DNA of 64,000 bases from Rhizophagus irregularis (lineage: Eukaryota > Glomeromycota > Glomeromycetes > Glomerales > Glomeraceae), in assembly GCF_026210795.1 (NCBI RefSeq), contig NC_089443.1:1736001-1800000 (forward strand). Reading direction: 5' to 3'. The position numbers and the translations under genes were made by a program. This document shows positions 34,620-47,384 of the stretch, one piece after another. Within the stretch, counting starts at the first letter, position 1. The number at the start of each line of letters is the position of its first letter. The notes under the pieces were generated by a model. That model had not been told where the DNA came from. It searched no databases and was given only the letters and a program-made list of their open reading frames with translations.

Positions 34620-36440
34620 TATAATCTCCACTTTGGCCAAATGAAATCAACTTCATTTATTAATTAAAAGTTGTTCAGGCATGTTGAAACCACTTGAATA
34701 TTAATTTTCATGAATATAGGTATAGTGCTTAGAGAAAATTGCATTTCTTGATGATATTAACTCTCTTTTCTGTTTTTTAATTTAGAGCGTAATATTTCCA
34801 CTTTGGGCAAATGAAATCAACTTTATTTATTAAATGAAAGTTGTTCAGGCAGGTTGAAACTACTTGAATATTAATTTTCATGAATGTAGGTGTAGTGCTC
34901 ATAGAAAATTGCATTTTTCTTGATGATATTAACTCTCTTTTCTGTTTTTTAACTTAGAGCGTAATATTTCCACTTTAGACAAATGAAATCAGCTTTATTT
35001 ATTAATTGAAAGTTGTTCAGGCAGGTTGAAACCATTTGAATATTAATTTTCATGAATGTAGATGTAGTGCTTAGAGAAAATTGCATTTTTCTTGATGATA
35101 TTAACTCTCTTTTTTGTATTTTAATTTAGAGCGTAATATTTCCACTTTAGACAAATGAAATCAACTTTATTTATTAATTGAAAGTTGTTCAGGCAGGTTG
35201 AAACTACTTGAATATTAATTTTCATGAATGTAGGTGTAGTGCTTAGAGAAAATTGCATTTTTCTTTATGATATTAACTCTCTTTTCTGTTTTTTAATTTA
35301 TAGCGTAATATTTCCACTTTGGACAAATGAAATCAACTTTATTTATTAAATGAAAGTTGTTCAGGCAGGTTGAAACCACTTGAATATTAATTTTCATGAA
35401 TGTAGGTGTAGTGCTCAGAGAAAATTGCATTTTTCTTGATGATATTAACTCTCTTTTCTGTTTTTTAATTTAGAGCGTAATATTTCCACTTTGGGCAAAT
35501 GAAATCAACTTTATTTATTAATTGAAAGTTGTTCAGGTAGATTGAAACCACTTCAATATTAATTTTCATGAATGTAGATGTAGTGCTTAGAGAAAATTGC
35601 ATTTTTCTTGATGATATTAACTCTCTTTTCTGTTTTTTTTAATTTAGAGCGTAATATTTCCACTTTGGGCAAATGAAATTAACTTTATTTATTAATTGAA
35701 AGTTGTTCAAGCAGGTTGAAACCATTTGAATATTAATTTTCATGAATGTAGGTGTAGTGCTTAGAGAAAATTGCATTTTTCTTGATGATATTAACTCTCT
35801 TTTCTGTTTTTTTAATTTAGAGCGTAATATTTCCACTTTAGACAAATGAAATCAACTTTATTTATTAATTGAAAGTTGTTCAGGCAGGTTAAAACAACTT
35901 GAATATTAATTTTCATGAATGTAGGTGTAGTGCTTAGAGAAAATTGCATTTTTCTTGATGATATTAACTCTCTTTTCTGTTTTTTAATTTAGAGCGTAAT
36001 ATTTCCACTTTAGACAAATGAAATCAACTTTATTTATTAATTGAAAGTTGTTCAGGCAGGTTGAAACCACTTGAATATTAATTTTCATGAATGTAGGTGT
36101 AGTGCTTAGAGAAAATTGCATTTTTCTTGATGATATTAACTCTCTTTTCTGTTTTTTAATTTATAGCGTAATATTTCCACTTTGGCAAATGAAATCAACT
36201 TTATTTATTAAATGAAAGTTGTTCAGGCAGGTTGAAACCACTTGAATATTAATTTTCATGAATGTAGGTGTAGTGCTCAGAGAAAATTGCATTTTTCTTG
36301 ATGATATTAACTCTCTTTTCTGTTTTTTAATTTAGAGCGTAATATATCCACTTTGGGCAAATGAAATCAATTTTATTTATTAATTGAAAGTTGTTCAGGC
36401 AAGTTGAAACTACTTGAATATTAGTTTTCATAAGATTTCA
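34620..36440. repeat. 172-bp satellite array, about 11 units
   Basis: The word CCACTTT recurs at 34628, 34798, 34970, 35142, 35314, 35486, 35660, 35833, 36005, 36177 and 36348, a period of 170-174 bp. Units are highly similar (AAGTTGTTCAGGCAGGTTGA, TTTCATGAATGTAG, TGATGATATTAACTCTCTTT). Only the first and last units are noticeably diverged, as expected for an array homogenised by unequal exchange. No coding capacity. Confidence 0.95.
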
Positions 36441-36934
36441 TTTTTTTGTAGCTGTATTAACTTTAGAACACTTATTACAGCTTATGTCATTATTTTAAAT
36501 TATAAAAATTAATTTATATTATTGGCTAATTATAATCACATGATACTATTTGATTTAATAATTTAATAAAATATTATTATTTAAAATTAAATTCATATAA
36601 ATGCAACTAATATTAATAATTATAATTTAAGCAGTAAATTCATTGACCAATTCTTGTAAATTCTATGCTCAAATTATGTAATTTCTTTGATCAAATCAAT
36701 ATAAATTCAGTATAAATTATGGTCAATCATACAAATGGTGCATTTTTGTGATATGGAATTGTGCATTTTCCTATATCCTTATATATAGTTTAGATACATT
36801 ATTTTTAAGAAAAAATTGTATAAATCTTATTAAAGCATGATTTTTTATAGGGTCTAATTATAATAAAATTTTATTATTCAGTAACAATTCAATTTATTTA
36901 TATCAAAGAATTTTTTTAATTATAAATGTTATAT
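36441..36934. other. Intergenic between satellite and Helitron-like end
   Basis: AT-rich; nothing coding. Confidence 0.4.
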
Positions 36935-36973
36935 TTGGGGGACGAAGTCCCCCAGCAAATCGCATATTCTAGT
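36935..36973 (+). mobile_element. Helitron-like 3' terminus with perfect hairpin
   Basis: TGGGGGAC-GAA-GTCCCCCA forms a perfect 8-bp stem, followed by 14 nt and then CTAG (36969-36972) and T. This satisfies the Helitron 3' rule. The 172-bp satellite lies about 500 bp upstream and may be internal to the same element. Confidence 0.55.
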
Positions 36974-38229
36974 TATTATAATAAAATCATTCGAAATCTA
37001 TAATTTCTGATATTCAATTTAAAATTACATTTCACAAAAAAAGCCATGTATTACAAGTCAATTTGTTAGACCAATTTTTCTTATTATTAATCATGGAATT
37101 AATTATTCCCAATGCATGTCACATTTTGCCCTATATAAAGTAATTAAATTGTGGTATGTTGCATTTTTAATTTTGTTTTTGTTATGTAAACAAAAAACAG
37201 AAGGCTTAAACAAATTTATAGAAATTCTATTCAAAGAAGGTCTATTCTAATAAAATATCGGTAAGTTCTAACTCATCTTGCATTCCTGCCTTTTATTTTG
37301 AAGAATAAACAAGTTTTATAGAAGTTTAGGTCAATAAAAAAAATTTTTATGAATCCCGTGACTTTCATATAAATCACGTGCAACAAAATTTTTATTAACG
37401 GAGAAAAAAGTTTAAAATTATCTAAACAGATAACATAGTTTCGAAGTGGCAAACATGTTTCCGTTTCTACTCTTTGAAAATCACTAGTTTATTGTGGAAT
37501 AACACGAAAAAAAGTTTATATTTTATATTTTGTATTTTCATACAATTATTTATTTTAGCTGCATAAAATAGTAAAAGAGCGTAATGAATTACTTCGTAGT
37601 GCTTTTATGGTACATATAGGTACAATATTAATGTGAACAGCTAATTTTCTTAGATGAATAATTTCATGATGGCTTAGAAATTAACACAGGAGATATAAAA
37701 AAAGTGGGGTCTATTCGTGATTGCTATGGATATTATTTAAGATGGTTGCACAAAGTTTTTTGATAAAATTTTTCATTCGCTAGCTTGTTTTATTTAGCTT
37801 GGAGATAAGAATACCGAAAAGCCTGTGTAATATGTCTAGCTTTTAATCGTAGCATTATTTTAATAAATTTGTTGATCGTACTAACCATGAAATTCAATAT
37901 ATGATTAGTTTGATGCCCAAATATAGCTTAAACTTTTCCAGCATTTTTATATTAAGCTTGAAGCTTTATGAAGAAATATTGACTTCATTTTTAATTTAAT
38001 GAAGCTTATATAAAAAAAATATTTAATAAGTATCTCTTTTTTTTTAAAAAAAAAGAAAAAAAAGGAAAAAAAATCGATTAAGAAAAATATTTTATTAAAA
38101 TATCTATTCCTTACATAAAAAAAATAAATAAATAAATACTATACCAGCAAAACTCACTTTAATTTGTGTAATTCATTCAATTGTTGAATGAGAAAGTAAT
38201 AATTCTATTATAAAAAAACCATTGGTATT
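36974..38229. other. Intergenic, AT-rich
   Basis: No gene recognised; possible upstream region of the gene at 38230. Confidence 0.4.
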
Positions 38230-38774
38230 ATGATAAAAGAAGATAATACAACAATGAATTTAAAAATAAATTCTTTTTTTCCAAAAAAGCCATCAGTTCT
38301 GAAATGGATTCCCGATTTTACATCTGGTGATGTAGTTAGGTCTACAAGAAAAATTTCTCTCAATGAGGAACCTCCTCATGATGATATTTTGGAGGTAAAT
38401 TTTAATTTATTATTTATGTAAAAAAAAAAAAATAATACCCAAAGAAAATAATTATTGATTCTTTTTTTAAAAATTAAAAAATAAAAAAAATAAATTAGAT
38501 AACAGCTAATGCAGGTCATCATTTAACGATTAGTTCAATCTCTGTTTTTCTCATTGGTTACGTTATAAGACAAGTACAAGATGATGATGATTTATTTAAT
38601 GAAATTGTTGGAAAGGGAAATGTTGCTGACAAATTTAATATAAAATGTAGATACTTAAAAGCAGATGAGAGAATTGATAATAAAGTGAAAAAAATCCATA
38701 AACAGATTCTTTTCTTAATATATATTCTACATTATTACAAACAAAAACATAAATACACAACTCACAATAAATAA
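38230..38774 (+). CDS. Hypothetical two-exon protein, 146 aa
   Basis: Exon 1 is 38230-38394 (ends GAG|gtaaat) and exon 2 is 38499-38774 (after aaattag), joined in phase 0. The first exon is polar and basic (PKKPSVLKWIPDF). Exon 2 starts ITANAGHHLTISSISVFLIG, a mildly hydrophobic segment, then a charged region (QDDDDLFNEIVGKGN, KADERIDNKVKK). The Lys-rich tail after about residue 125 may be intron or 3' sequence misread as coding, since GTGAAA at about 38686 could be a donor. No family recognised. Confidence 0.4.
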
Positions 38775-39991
38775 CATATTAACTGAAAAAATATTAAAGG
38801 GCGTGCCAACTTGATTCCTGACGCCACCCTAGTTAACGATAATAATTCTTTTAATTGCAAATGAATCCATATCCACATGCAATATATTTTTCAGTTGTAA
38901 AAATAATAGTATATGGTTTTGGTTTATAAATTATATAAAAAAGGTAAGTCTGATTGGTAATTCAATTTTCTGATTTTCAATACACATACACGAAAATCAA
39001 AATCACCCAATCACACCTTTTTGAAAACAGCTATAATAAGATTGATATAAAAATTCTTTTGAGAATTTTTTTTAATAAGATTTTCAAAAACATTATTACA
39101 AAAAAAAAAACTTTATAAACTAAAATTGGAAATTAATCATTTTTCCTTTTCTTTATTCTATTCATCAACTCAAAGCCTATGGAATATAAAGAAGAAAATT
39201 CACACGTCGTGCTACAAATATAGCGTCAAATCATTTCCGGAATCCTATCTCATACTATCTGAAATCATATTAGTGCGAAATAAAATTATGCCATATACAA
39301 GAATTCCCGAATATGTACTGAAATTGATTGTAATGAAATTCTTCGTCATTTGTGTACAATACTTTCAGTATAATATTGATTATATTAAAATTTTCTTTAT
39401 AGTTTTTAATTCTCTTCACTATAAAATAAATTGATTATTTTAAATAGTAAAGTACTTTTAGGATTAGTCAAAATTGTAAAACAGCGGAAAATAACAAAAA
39501 TGAAGGTGATGGCAATAACATTTGAAATAACAAACTTCTATCATATTTTTTTATATGTCCAAATTGAACAACTACTTTTTTACAATTATTTTTGTAATAA
39601 TTAGTTTTTATGAAGCGCCGGAGGGTTCCTACAAAATAAAAAATAGTTAAAAAATATGGTGGGTTGATGTGCGTTCGGTATATTGAAATATTCACATTTA
39701 AAAACGACAAAAATAGGTTATACACATAATTATTTATGATATATTCGGTATGTTCGGTGTAAAATGTTCGACACGGCAATAAACCGGAAAAGAAGTAATA
39801 GCAAGATTAAAAAGCGGTAAATAATCATAATCAGCACAGACAATTGAAGTTATCAAAAAATAAATTTGTAATTTATTAGAACAGTTATGAGTGACACAAA
39901 CAATTATGACTGGTTAATAAAATGATCAGCAGCTTTACAAGTATATAAGGGTTAACCCGTTCAACAAAATTGTCAATCTTCTTTCATTTCT
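38775..39991. other. Intergenic upstream of the BTB gene
   Basis: Two frames (39126-39434 plus, 39468-39779 minus) lack ATG starts and motifs and are not accepted. The 150 bp before 39992 include a TATATAAGG stretch near 39942, about 50-65 bp before the start codon, a plausible TATA box for the BTB gene. Confidence 0.35.
39942..39950 (+). promoter_or_regulatory. Possible TATA box of the BTB-TLDc gene
   Basis: GTATATAAGG about 50 bp before the first in-frame ATG (39992) and 65 bp before the second (40007). Position and sequence fit a core promoter; no other evidence. Confidence 0.3.
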
Positions 39992-41475
39992 ATGAAATTA
40001 AAAATTATGGATAATAATAATCTTTTACCAAAATTATTTCAAAATTTACTTGAAATTTTAAATGATGATGAATATTATGATGTTACTATTGAAGTTGGTA
40101 ATGATCCTTATATAAAGATATTTCGTGCTCATATGGTTATCTTACATTATCGTTCCACGTATCTACGAAGAATGTTGTCAACAAATAAAAAGAATAATGA
40201 TGGGACTTTGGTTCATATAAAATTACCAAATATTTTACCTGAAATTTTTCAAATAATCTTAAGGTAAAAAGAATTAAATTAAAATTACAAAATTAATATA
40301 CTGTATAACAGCATATTTAAATTTACGATTTTTTATTTTTTAGATATATTTATAGTGGAAGAATTTCCTTGGAGGAATATGATACTTCGGATATAATTAA
40401 AATCTTGATTGCCGGAAGTGAACTTGGACTTCAAGAACTAATCACTTATATACAATCCTTCTTGATTAAAACTAAGGCAAATTGGATGGAACAAAATTTT
40501 AATTTGATATATCAAACATGCTTTGAGAACGATTCTTTCTTGGAACTTCAAAATTTTTGTACTAATTTAACCTCCGAAGAGCCAGCTAAGATATTCAAAT
40601 CTCTAAATTTTGCTTCAATTCCAGAAAAACTTTTGATCACAATTATTCAAAGTGATAATCTTCAAATGGAAGAAATTCAAGTATGGAAACATGTGCTTAA
40701 ATGGGGACTTGCTCAAAACCTAGAACTTTCTTCGGATCCTGCAAATTTTTCAAAAGAAGATTTTAATACTTTGAAAAATAGTTTACATAATTGTATTCCA
40801 TTTATTAGATTCTATAATTTAACTTCTGATGAATTTTCAAAAGAAATATTACCTTATAAAAAGGTTTTGCCAAAAGAATTATATAAAGATTTATTGAAAT
40901 ATTTTTTGGATTCTAACAACCAATCAATTAAACAATCAAAACCTCGTATGACTAAGAAAAATAATATTGATTCCAGAATCATTACAACTCAACATGCTGA
41001 ATTAATCTCGAAATGGATCGATAGATTAAAAATTACGGATGAAATAGAGACTGCGTACAAATTCCAATTGTTATTTCGTGGATCTCGTGATGGATTTACA
41101 GCTAAAAAGTTTCATGAAATCTGTGATTATCAGTCTAATACTATAACAATTGTTAAAGTGAAAGATAGTACTGAAATTCTTGGGGGATATAATCCAATTG
41201 AATGGAATTCTGATTGTTGTTATCGTGCTACTAAAGATAGTTTTATATTCTCTTTTAGGAATAGCGATGATATTGAAAGTTATATTTTAAGTCGCGTAAA
41301 AAATGAACAACGTGCCATATTTAACTCTAGTGGTTTTGGTCCATCTTTTGATTATGGCCTTATTTTAATTAATGACTCTGGTTTATGTGGTAAAAATTAT
41401 TACGAAAATCAAATCAGAGAAACTGAAGATGGTTTTTATGTGGAAGAATATGAAGTATTTCAAATTCTAAATTAA
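39992..41475 (+). CDS. BTB-BACK-TLDc domain protein
   Basis: Exons 39992-40263 and 40344-41475 join within an Arg codon (AG|A) and encode 467 residues from the first ATG. The second ATG at 40007 (MDNNN) is an equally likely start. Order: BTB/POZ (about residues 20-125, with YYDVTIEVG, FRAHMVILHYRSTYLRRML and YIYSGRISLEEYD), BACK (about 130-250, with NLQMEEIQVWKHVLKWGL), a Lys/Ser-rich linker, and TLDc (about 300-467, with FRGSRDGFTAKKFHEICD, VKDSTEILGGYNPIEW, DSFIFSF, YEVFQI). BTB-BACK proteins serve as substrate adaptors for Cullin-3 ubiquitin ligases. TLDc domains are linked to oxidative-stress and V-ATPase roles. The combination is expanded in this fungal lineage; the substrate is unknown. 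A truncated copy follows at 42292. Confidence 0.92.
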
Positions 41476-42291
41476 AATCAATTTTGCAATAGTGGATATT
41501 AATTTTTTTTTCTTTTTATTGTTTATTATCGTATCACCATATTATATAAATTGATTGTGATTTCTACTTATCTTTACCAAGCTTAGAATGTTAACTTGTT
41601 TACTTTACAAAATCCCTGATCTAGCCAGAAATTTACATTCAAACCAGATCAATTAAGCCATAAATTTTTCTATAAATAATTGTTATAATGTTTTAAACAA
41701 AAAAAATATAGTATATTTCTCAAACACATTATAATTCGGTTTAGTATTTCTTTTAATAACTCGTTCAATACAAGATTTCTTTTTATGTTCACGAGAACAC
41801 TAATATTGTAAATTTCTTAATAAACCGATAAAACTATTTTTTTTCTTTAAAAATAAGAATCAAATGTTATTATAATTGGTAGATAAACAATAAGTTGATC
41901 GATATTTGTATTCAATCGCATAAGAATGAGGTCGTAGTGGTCTTCAAACTATTAATCAGTGCATATCTCTAAATTTTGATAAATTTTGATATCGTATACC
42001 ATTTAAATGAAGTTATGAATAAATGATGTCTTTTACCTTGCTTTCATATTGGTATATAAATTTTCTTATATGTTACAAGTTGGCTATTATTACAGCTATA
42101 CTAATGCTTACATTCGAAGCCATAACTATATTTATAGGAAGAAATGCTAAGATTTATAAAATTATTTTAAGAGTATATACTATATAGAGACACGTGTAAT
42201 CTCTTTGAGTTTTTAACTTAGCTTTCTTGATTAAAATTTACGCATCCTAACCGTAAGTGAATTTATCTTATTTTTAGTTTATATTCAGCAT
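41476..42291. other. Spacer between BTB gene and its pseudogene
   Basis: AT-rich; no features. Confidence 0.4.
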
Positions 42292-43304
42292 ATGAAAAAT
42301 AATAAATTATTACCACAAAATTTACTAATGATAGAGTATTACGATATTACTATTGAAATTGGAAATGATCCTTATGTAAAGTTTTTTCGTGCTCATATGG
42401 TTATCTTACAATATCGTTCTACTTATTTACAAAAAATTTTGACAACTAATAAGAGGAAAAATGATGGAACTTTGGTACATATAAAATTACCAAATATTTC
42501 ACCTGAGGTCAGTAATAATAATAATTAAGAAGAAATGAATTAAATTGAAGTTATATAATAGTATATTTAAATTTACATTTTTATTTTTAGATATATTTAT
42601 GATGAAAGTATTTCTTTGGATAAACATGATATCATATTAGGAATATAATTGACATTTTGGTTGCTGGAAGTGAACTTGGTCTTCAAGAACTAATCGATTA
42701 TTTACAATCCTTTTTGATTGAAACTAAGGCAAATTGGATGGAACAAAATTTTATTTTGATATATCAAAAATGCTTTGAAAACGATTCTTTTTTGGAACTT
42801 CAAAAATATTGTACTGATATAATATAACCAAAATAAGTTATTCAAATCTTTGAATTCTTCATTAATTTCAGAAAACTTTTGGTCTCGCTCATTCAGAGTG
42901 ATATTCTTCAAATGGACGAAATTCAAGTATGGAATCATGTGCTTAAATGAGGACTTGCTCAAAATCCAGAACTTCCTTCTGATCCCGCAAATTTTTCAAA
43001 GGAAGATTTTGATAATTTAAGAAATAACTTACAAAATTGTATTCCACATATTAGATTCTATAATTTATCTTCTAATGAATTTTCAAACGAAGTATTACCT
43101 TATAATAAAATTTTACCTGAAGAATTATATGAAGAACTACTAGAATATTTTTTGTATTCTAACAACCAATCAATTAAACAATCAATACCTCGTATGGCTA
43201 CTAAGAAAAATAATATTGTTTCCAAAATCATTACAACTCAACATACTGAATTAAATATTAATCTCGAAACCGATAGATTAAAAATTATGGATGTTAGTAA
43301 TTAA
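42292..43304 (+). pseudogene. Truncated BTB-BACK pseudogene
   Basis: This copy follows the gene at 39992 closely: YYDITIEIGNDPYVKFFRAH, then KNDGTLVHIKLPNIS, the intron at the same place, RYIYDESISLDKH, and later SELGLQ-, NWMEQNF-, EIQVW- and FIRFYNL-like stretches. The exon 1 end is corrupted (AATAATAATAAT in place of the FQIIL codons), a frameshift follows KHD, and stops break the BACK region near 42826 and 42949. The TLDc domain is missing: similarity ends after DRLKIMD. Not functional. Confidence 0.85.
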
Positions 43305-44988
43305 TAAAATTAACCTTAGAAAAAAATATTTTAAATTCTAAAAATTTTATACAGTAAAATTTTATCATAAATTACATTTAAAGGTGATTCATTAATAAAA
43401 TATAAAAACAAACTAGTAATTTGTCTTTGGTTCATTCATTAGCTTGTTTTCAACATTTTCCTTTTCTTTGTTGTATGCGAAGTTAGATACAGTATATAAA
43501 ACTTTTTATTATTTATTATTATTTGCGTATATCTGGTTAAACTTTTTCTGTCGTATATAAATAATAATATTATAGAATAATCCTAAGAGTAAATCAACTT
43601 GGTAATAAAGCTGAATTTCTATCTACTGTACATTATATTTGAACGTTCTTAGTTTTACTCAATTATTTCCTAATCTTTATTGATGAATCATATTTATTCA
43701 ACGTTTCTTAATATTAAAAATCCTAAAATTTAAATTGACAAAATTTTGATATTTAAATTTTAAATGATTAAAATTTTTTAATTCTAATGAAAATTCAAAG
43801 TTTTATCATAAATCTTTGTATGCGAGAAATTTCTCTTGAAGGTTTAAAAATAATCTTGCTCTCAAATTGGCTATGATTAAAATATTTGTTTGTATGTCAA
43901 CTAATGGAAATTCTAGTCATATATAGAAAGTTTAATTACGAAATAAAAAGAATTTAAGAAGGAAAGCAAGATTGTATCCTGGAGACTGAGATCTTAAAAC
44001 GCACGAAGAGTGCGAAAATTCAAAGTTTTGATCGATATCGTACCCGAGGAGACTAGCAAGACGTCTCTAGAAATAATAGAAGGATGTGAATTTTTAATGA
44101 AATATCGAGTTTACTGGCCAACGAAATTCTGGTTTACTTTAAGCTCGTACAATTATAACTTGATGACAGCGAGTTCAAGTTGGACGAGATTATAGGTCAA
44201 AGAAGGAAGGTAGTGAGTCAACATGACAAATCGCATCCAAATCTACACCAGATAAAGTGGGATTCTTCTCAAATAGTAATGATAATAAAGCTATAAGAAC
44301 AGGAGAGGAAGATGGTTTAGGGTAAAGGATCACGTAAATTGCGTTAGTGACCTGAGTATATAAAGCGCGTGCATAGATTTTATTTTGTAATTTGTGCTCT
44401 TCGTTACAATTACGATAAAGCGTTAAATCTAGAAAATGCTGAATATACTGAATGATTTGTTTTTATAAAAACATTCATGAAGAGAAATTATTGTAAAAAT
44501 CCAGTTAACAACTGGCTAATAATTTTGACAGGCATTAAATATATTGGTATATAAATATAATATTGCTTTGTTAAAATGACTAGCCGGCCGATTAATTGAA
44601 AGTCAATAGTCTATAGTTATCTTAAGAATCAAGTGAGTTAGTCAAACCTGTAAAAAAAAAAATATTTTTAGCTTTAAAAAATCTAAAATTATTACACCTT
44701 ACGTTTGTAAATTTTACGATAAAGAAACATGCAAACAATAATTTTTATCTGTAGTAAGTAATAATGAACCCTTTATTTATAGATAATTTGAAAGCAAGAA
44801 TCAAATTTAAAGAGCGATCTATTACTATTTGCGACAAAATATTATTGAGAAATATTGAGAAATGTGAGAGATACTATATATACAGTAATAAATCTGATTA
44901 TCTCCTAACTGCTAAAGTTCTTGTATCATCCATCAAACGAATTCTTCTTTATTCTCCACAGTATTTATCTAAAAATTTAATAATGTAT
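43305..44988. other. Intergenic
   Basis: A GC-richer patch at 43980-44360 includes a 61-codon frame (44010-44195) and a 79-codon frame (44764-45006, tail-overlapping the next gene). Neither has motifs or a paralogue here, so neither is called. Confidence 0.35.
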
Positions 44989-47122
44989 TCAAACAAAAAA
45001 TTTTAATATTTCTAATCTATCTTGAGCACGTTGAAATCCCTGTTTAGCAGATTTTTCGTACCAGTAAATTGCACTACTTAAATCTCTAACAATTCCATCA
45101 CCATTTTCATACATAGCAGCAACATTAAACTGAGCTGTACTATCTCCCAAATTTGCCGCTTTGTGATATAATTCAAAAGCTTTAACATAATCTTTACCGA
45201 CACCATCACCAGATTTATACATAATAGCGAGATTATTTTGAGCCGCACAATTTCCTAAATTTGCCGCTTGTTTATATAATTCAATCGTTTTTTGCTTATT
45301 AACGTTAGTTCCAATTCCATTCTTGTAAAAGTAACCAATTTTGAATTTTCCTGATGCATAACCCTTATTAGCTACTTTCTCATAATATTCAAAAGCTAAC
45401 TTTCCATTTTTTACAGTTCCACGACCAAACTCATAGCATAATCCAACATAATATTGTGTTAATGTGTGATTTTGTTCCGATACACTAATAAATAAATCAA
45501 AAGCCTTCTTTTCATCAATTTCTGTTTCAATTCCTAAATAATTAAAATATCCAAGTAAAAATATATAATCTGGATTACTTTGATTGATTAATAACCAATT
45601 ATAAATTTCTTGTGGATTTATATTATTATTATTAAAATAATTAAGAATATATTTGATCGTTTTTGTATCTTTTCCTTCATTAGCCATTTGAAAAATATAT
45701 TTTACTATGTCATTAACCGTTTTACCTAATTCTTTCTCAGATATATTTATCTTATCAAAAGTTTGATTAACTTGAGATAATTCTCCATGTAATGAATTAT
45801 CTATATTTGTAGAAGTATCAATAGTAGTTGTTACGTTTGATTTTTCAATAATTGTTTTTAATCTTTCTACTACTTGGTTTATGGTTGGACGATTAACGGG
45901 TTCGCCACTCCAACAATCTATTAAAAACATATATTGTAAATAATATAACTAATTACAGTATTCGTTGAATTATTATTATTTTTTTTTAAAAAAAATGTGT
46001 TACGTACCAGTATAAACTTTAATATAATCATCAGGGGTATTGGGAATGGGTTTTTCTCTAAGACCCTGTGAAATTTCTAAAGCCAAATCAATATCATATT
46101 GTCCACCTTCAGTATAAAAGGGAGGATGACCACTTGATATCTCCCAGAATAATACGCCAACACTATAGATATCACTTTTTTCATTTAATGAGGATATTTG
46201 TGTTGAATTTTTATTCTCTCTTCGTTCACTAAATCCCTTTGGATCAACGTAAGGAATTGTTCCAAGTAAATTTGATTGTGCGTTGGATGATAATTCAATT
46301 CTCTTTGATAACCCAAAATCAGATAATTTGATAGTATTCTGACGGACTAATACATTGCTGGAATGCTATTTAAAAAAAATGTACACGTTATGATGTGATG
46401 TTAAAAATACGAAAATAATTTTACGATAAATACGTTTATAATTAAAGTAAATTAATACCAAATCACGGTGTACTACTCCTTCATTATGTAAACATGAAAC
46501 GGCACAAGCTAATTGATACGCCAAGTTACATTTATCATTCCAGGTAAGATTATTGAAATTTTCTTTTAAATAATTTTTAAGAGTACCAGAATCAGCATAC
46601 TCCATTACTAACAAATAATTATTTGATTGAAAATTTTGATTTTCTAACGATAAATAAAAGGAATTAATAATTTTATTATTAAAATTTTTTGCAAGTCAAA
46701 TAATAAGAATAACTTTGAAAATTATTATTGAATTTTTTATCATACCTGGGTCAAATTTTGCAATTCCATGGAATTTAATAATATTATTATGAAATTGTAT
46801 ATCACGATGAATCTTAAGCTAGATTATAAAATACAAATTTAAATGATGAATATTAACCGTTGCATTATAAAATAATGAAAGTATTTTAATATACCTCATG
46901 AACAACTTCTTTTGCGGTAACATCGTCAAGATTAAAAAAGGATCTCAAGGCTAAATATTTTCCTGAATTTTTCCAATTTGCACGATAAACTTTTCCGAAT
47001 CTTCCAGTACCAACTTTTTGAATGTTACTAAAATGGGCACGTTCGTAAAATCTATAATATTCCTTAGAAACAGATTCTTCAATCCAGTTAATCCATTCGT
47101 TTGTATTTTCAGTGACTTGCAT
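44989..47122 (-). CDS. Sel1-repeat kinase with altered ATP-binding lysine (copy 3)
   Basis: Exons 47122-46895, 46818-46746, 46643-46459, 46365-46008 and 45917-44989, phase-consistent, encode 590 residues. The layout equals copies 1 and 2. The glycine loop is GTGRFG (38-43), but the VAIK-type lysine at position 60 is Arg (YLALRSFF). HRDL-HSSN (D161, N166) and DFG (178-180) remain. Loss of this lysine usually cripples phosphotransfer, so this may be a pseudokinase or weak kinase that works as a scaffold. The C-terminal region has about five Sel1 repeats (about residues 399-585). No frameshift or stop breaks it, so it seems to be under selection or newly formed. It converges with no accepted gene. 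Confidence 0.88.
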
Positions 47123-47376
47123 TTTGATATTAGTAATCGTAGAGTAACAATAAAGAGACAAAAGATTCTAAATATTTTATGTGAATTTTTCTTTTTATTC
47201 TCATGAAAGTTACGCAAACAAAGCCACATGGCCATCGCAATGGATTATATATTGCGATGATCTGAATAAACCAAGTATAATACATGGTAACTGTGTGGTA
47301 TATCACATGTTTAACAGCTGTTACTGACTCTGAGAGATTTAAAGAATTAAAGTTAATCCACTAAATTAAACTTTAG

Positions 47377-47384
47377 TGACGTCA
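47377..47384. promoter_or_regulatory. Perfect CRE-like palindrome TGACGTCA
   Basis: TGACGTCA lies 255 bp upstream of the start codon of kinase copy 3. This 8-mer is the consensus for bZIP factors of the CREB/ATF class. It is a candidate operator by sequence only; it was not noticed upstream of copies 1 and 2. Confidence 0.3.

Noticed and set aside
39468-39779. 103-codon minus-strand frame
   Set aside because: No ATG start, no recognisable domain, composition explained by AT-richness.
44764-45006. 80-codon plus-strand frame overlapping the 3' end of kinase copy 3
   Set aside because: ATG start is present, but there is no motif, paralogue or splice support; too weak to call a gene.
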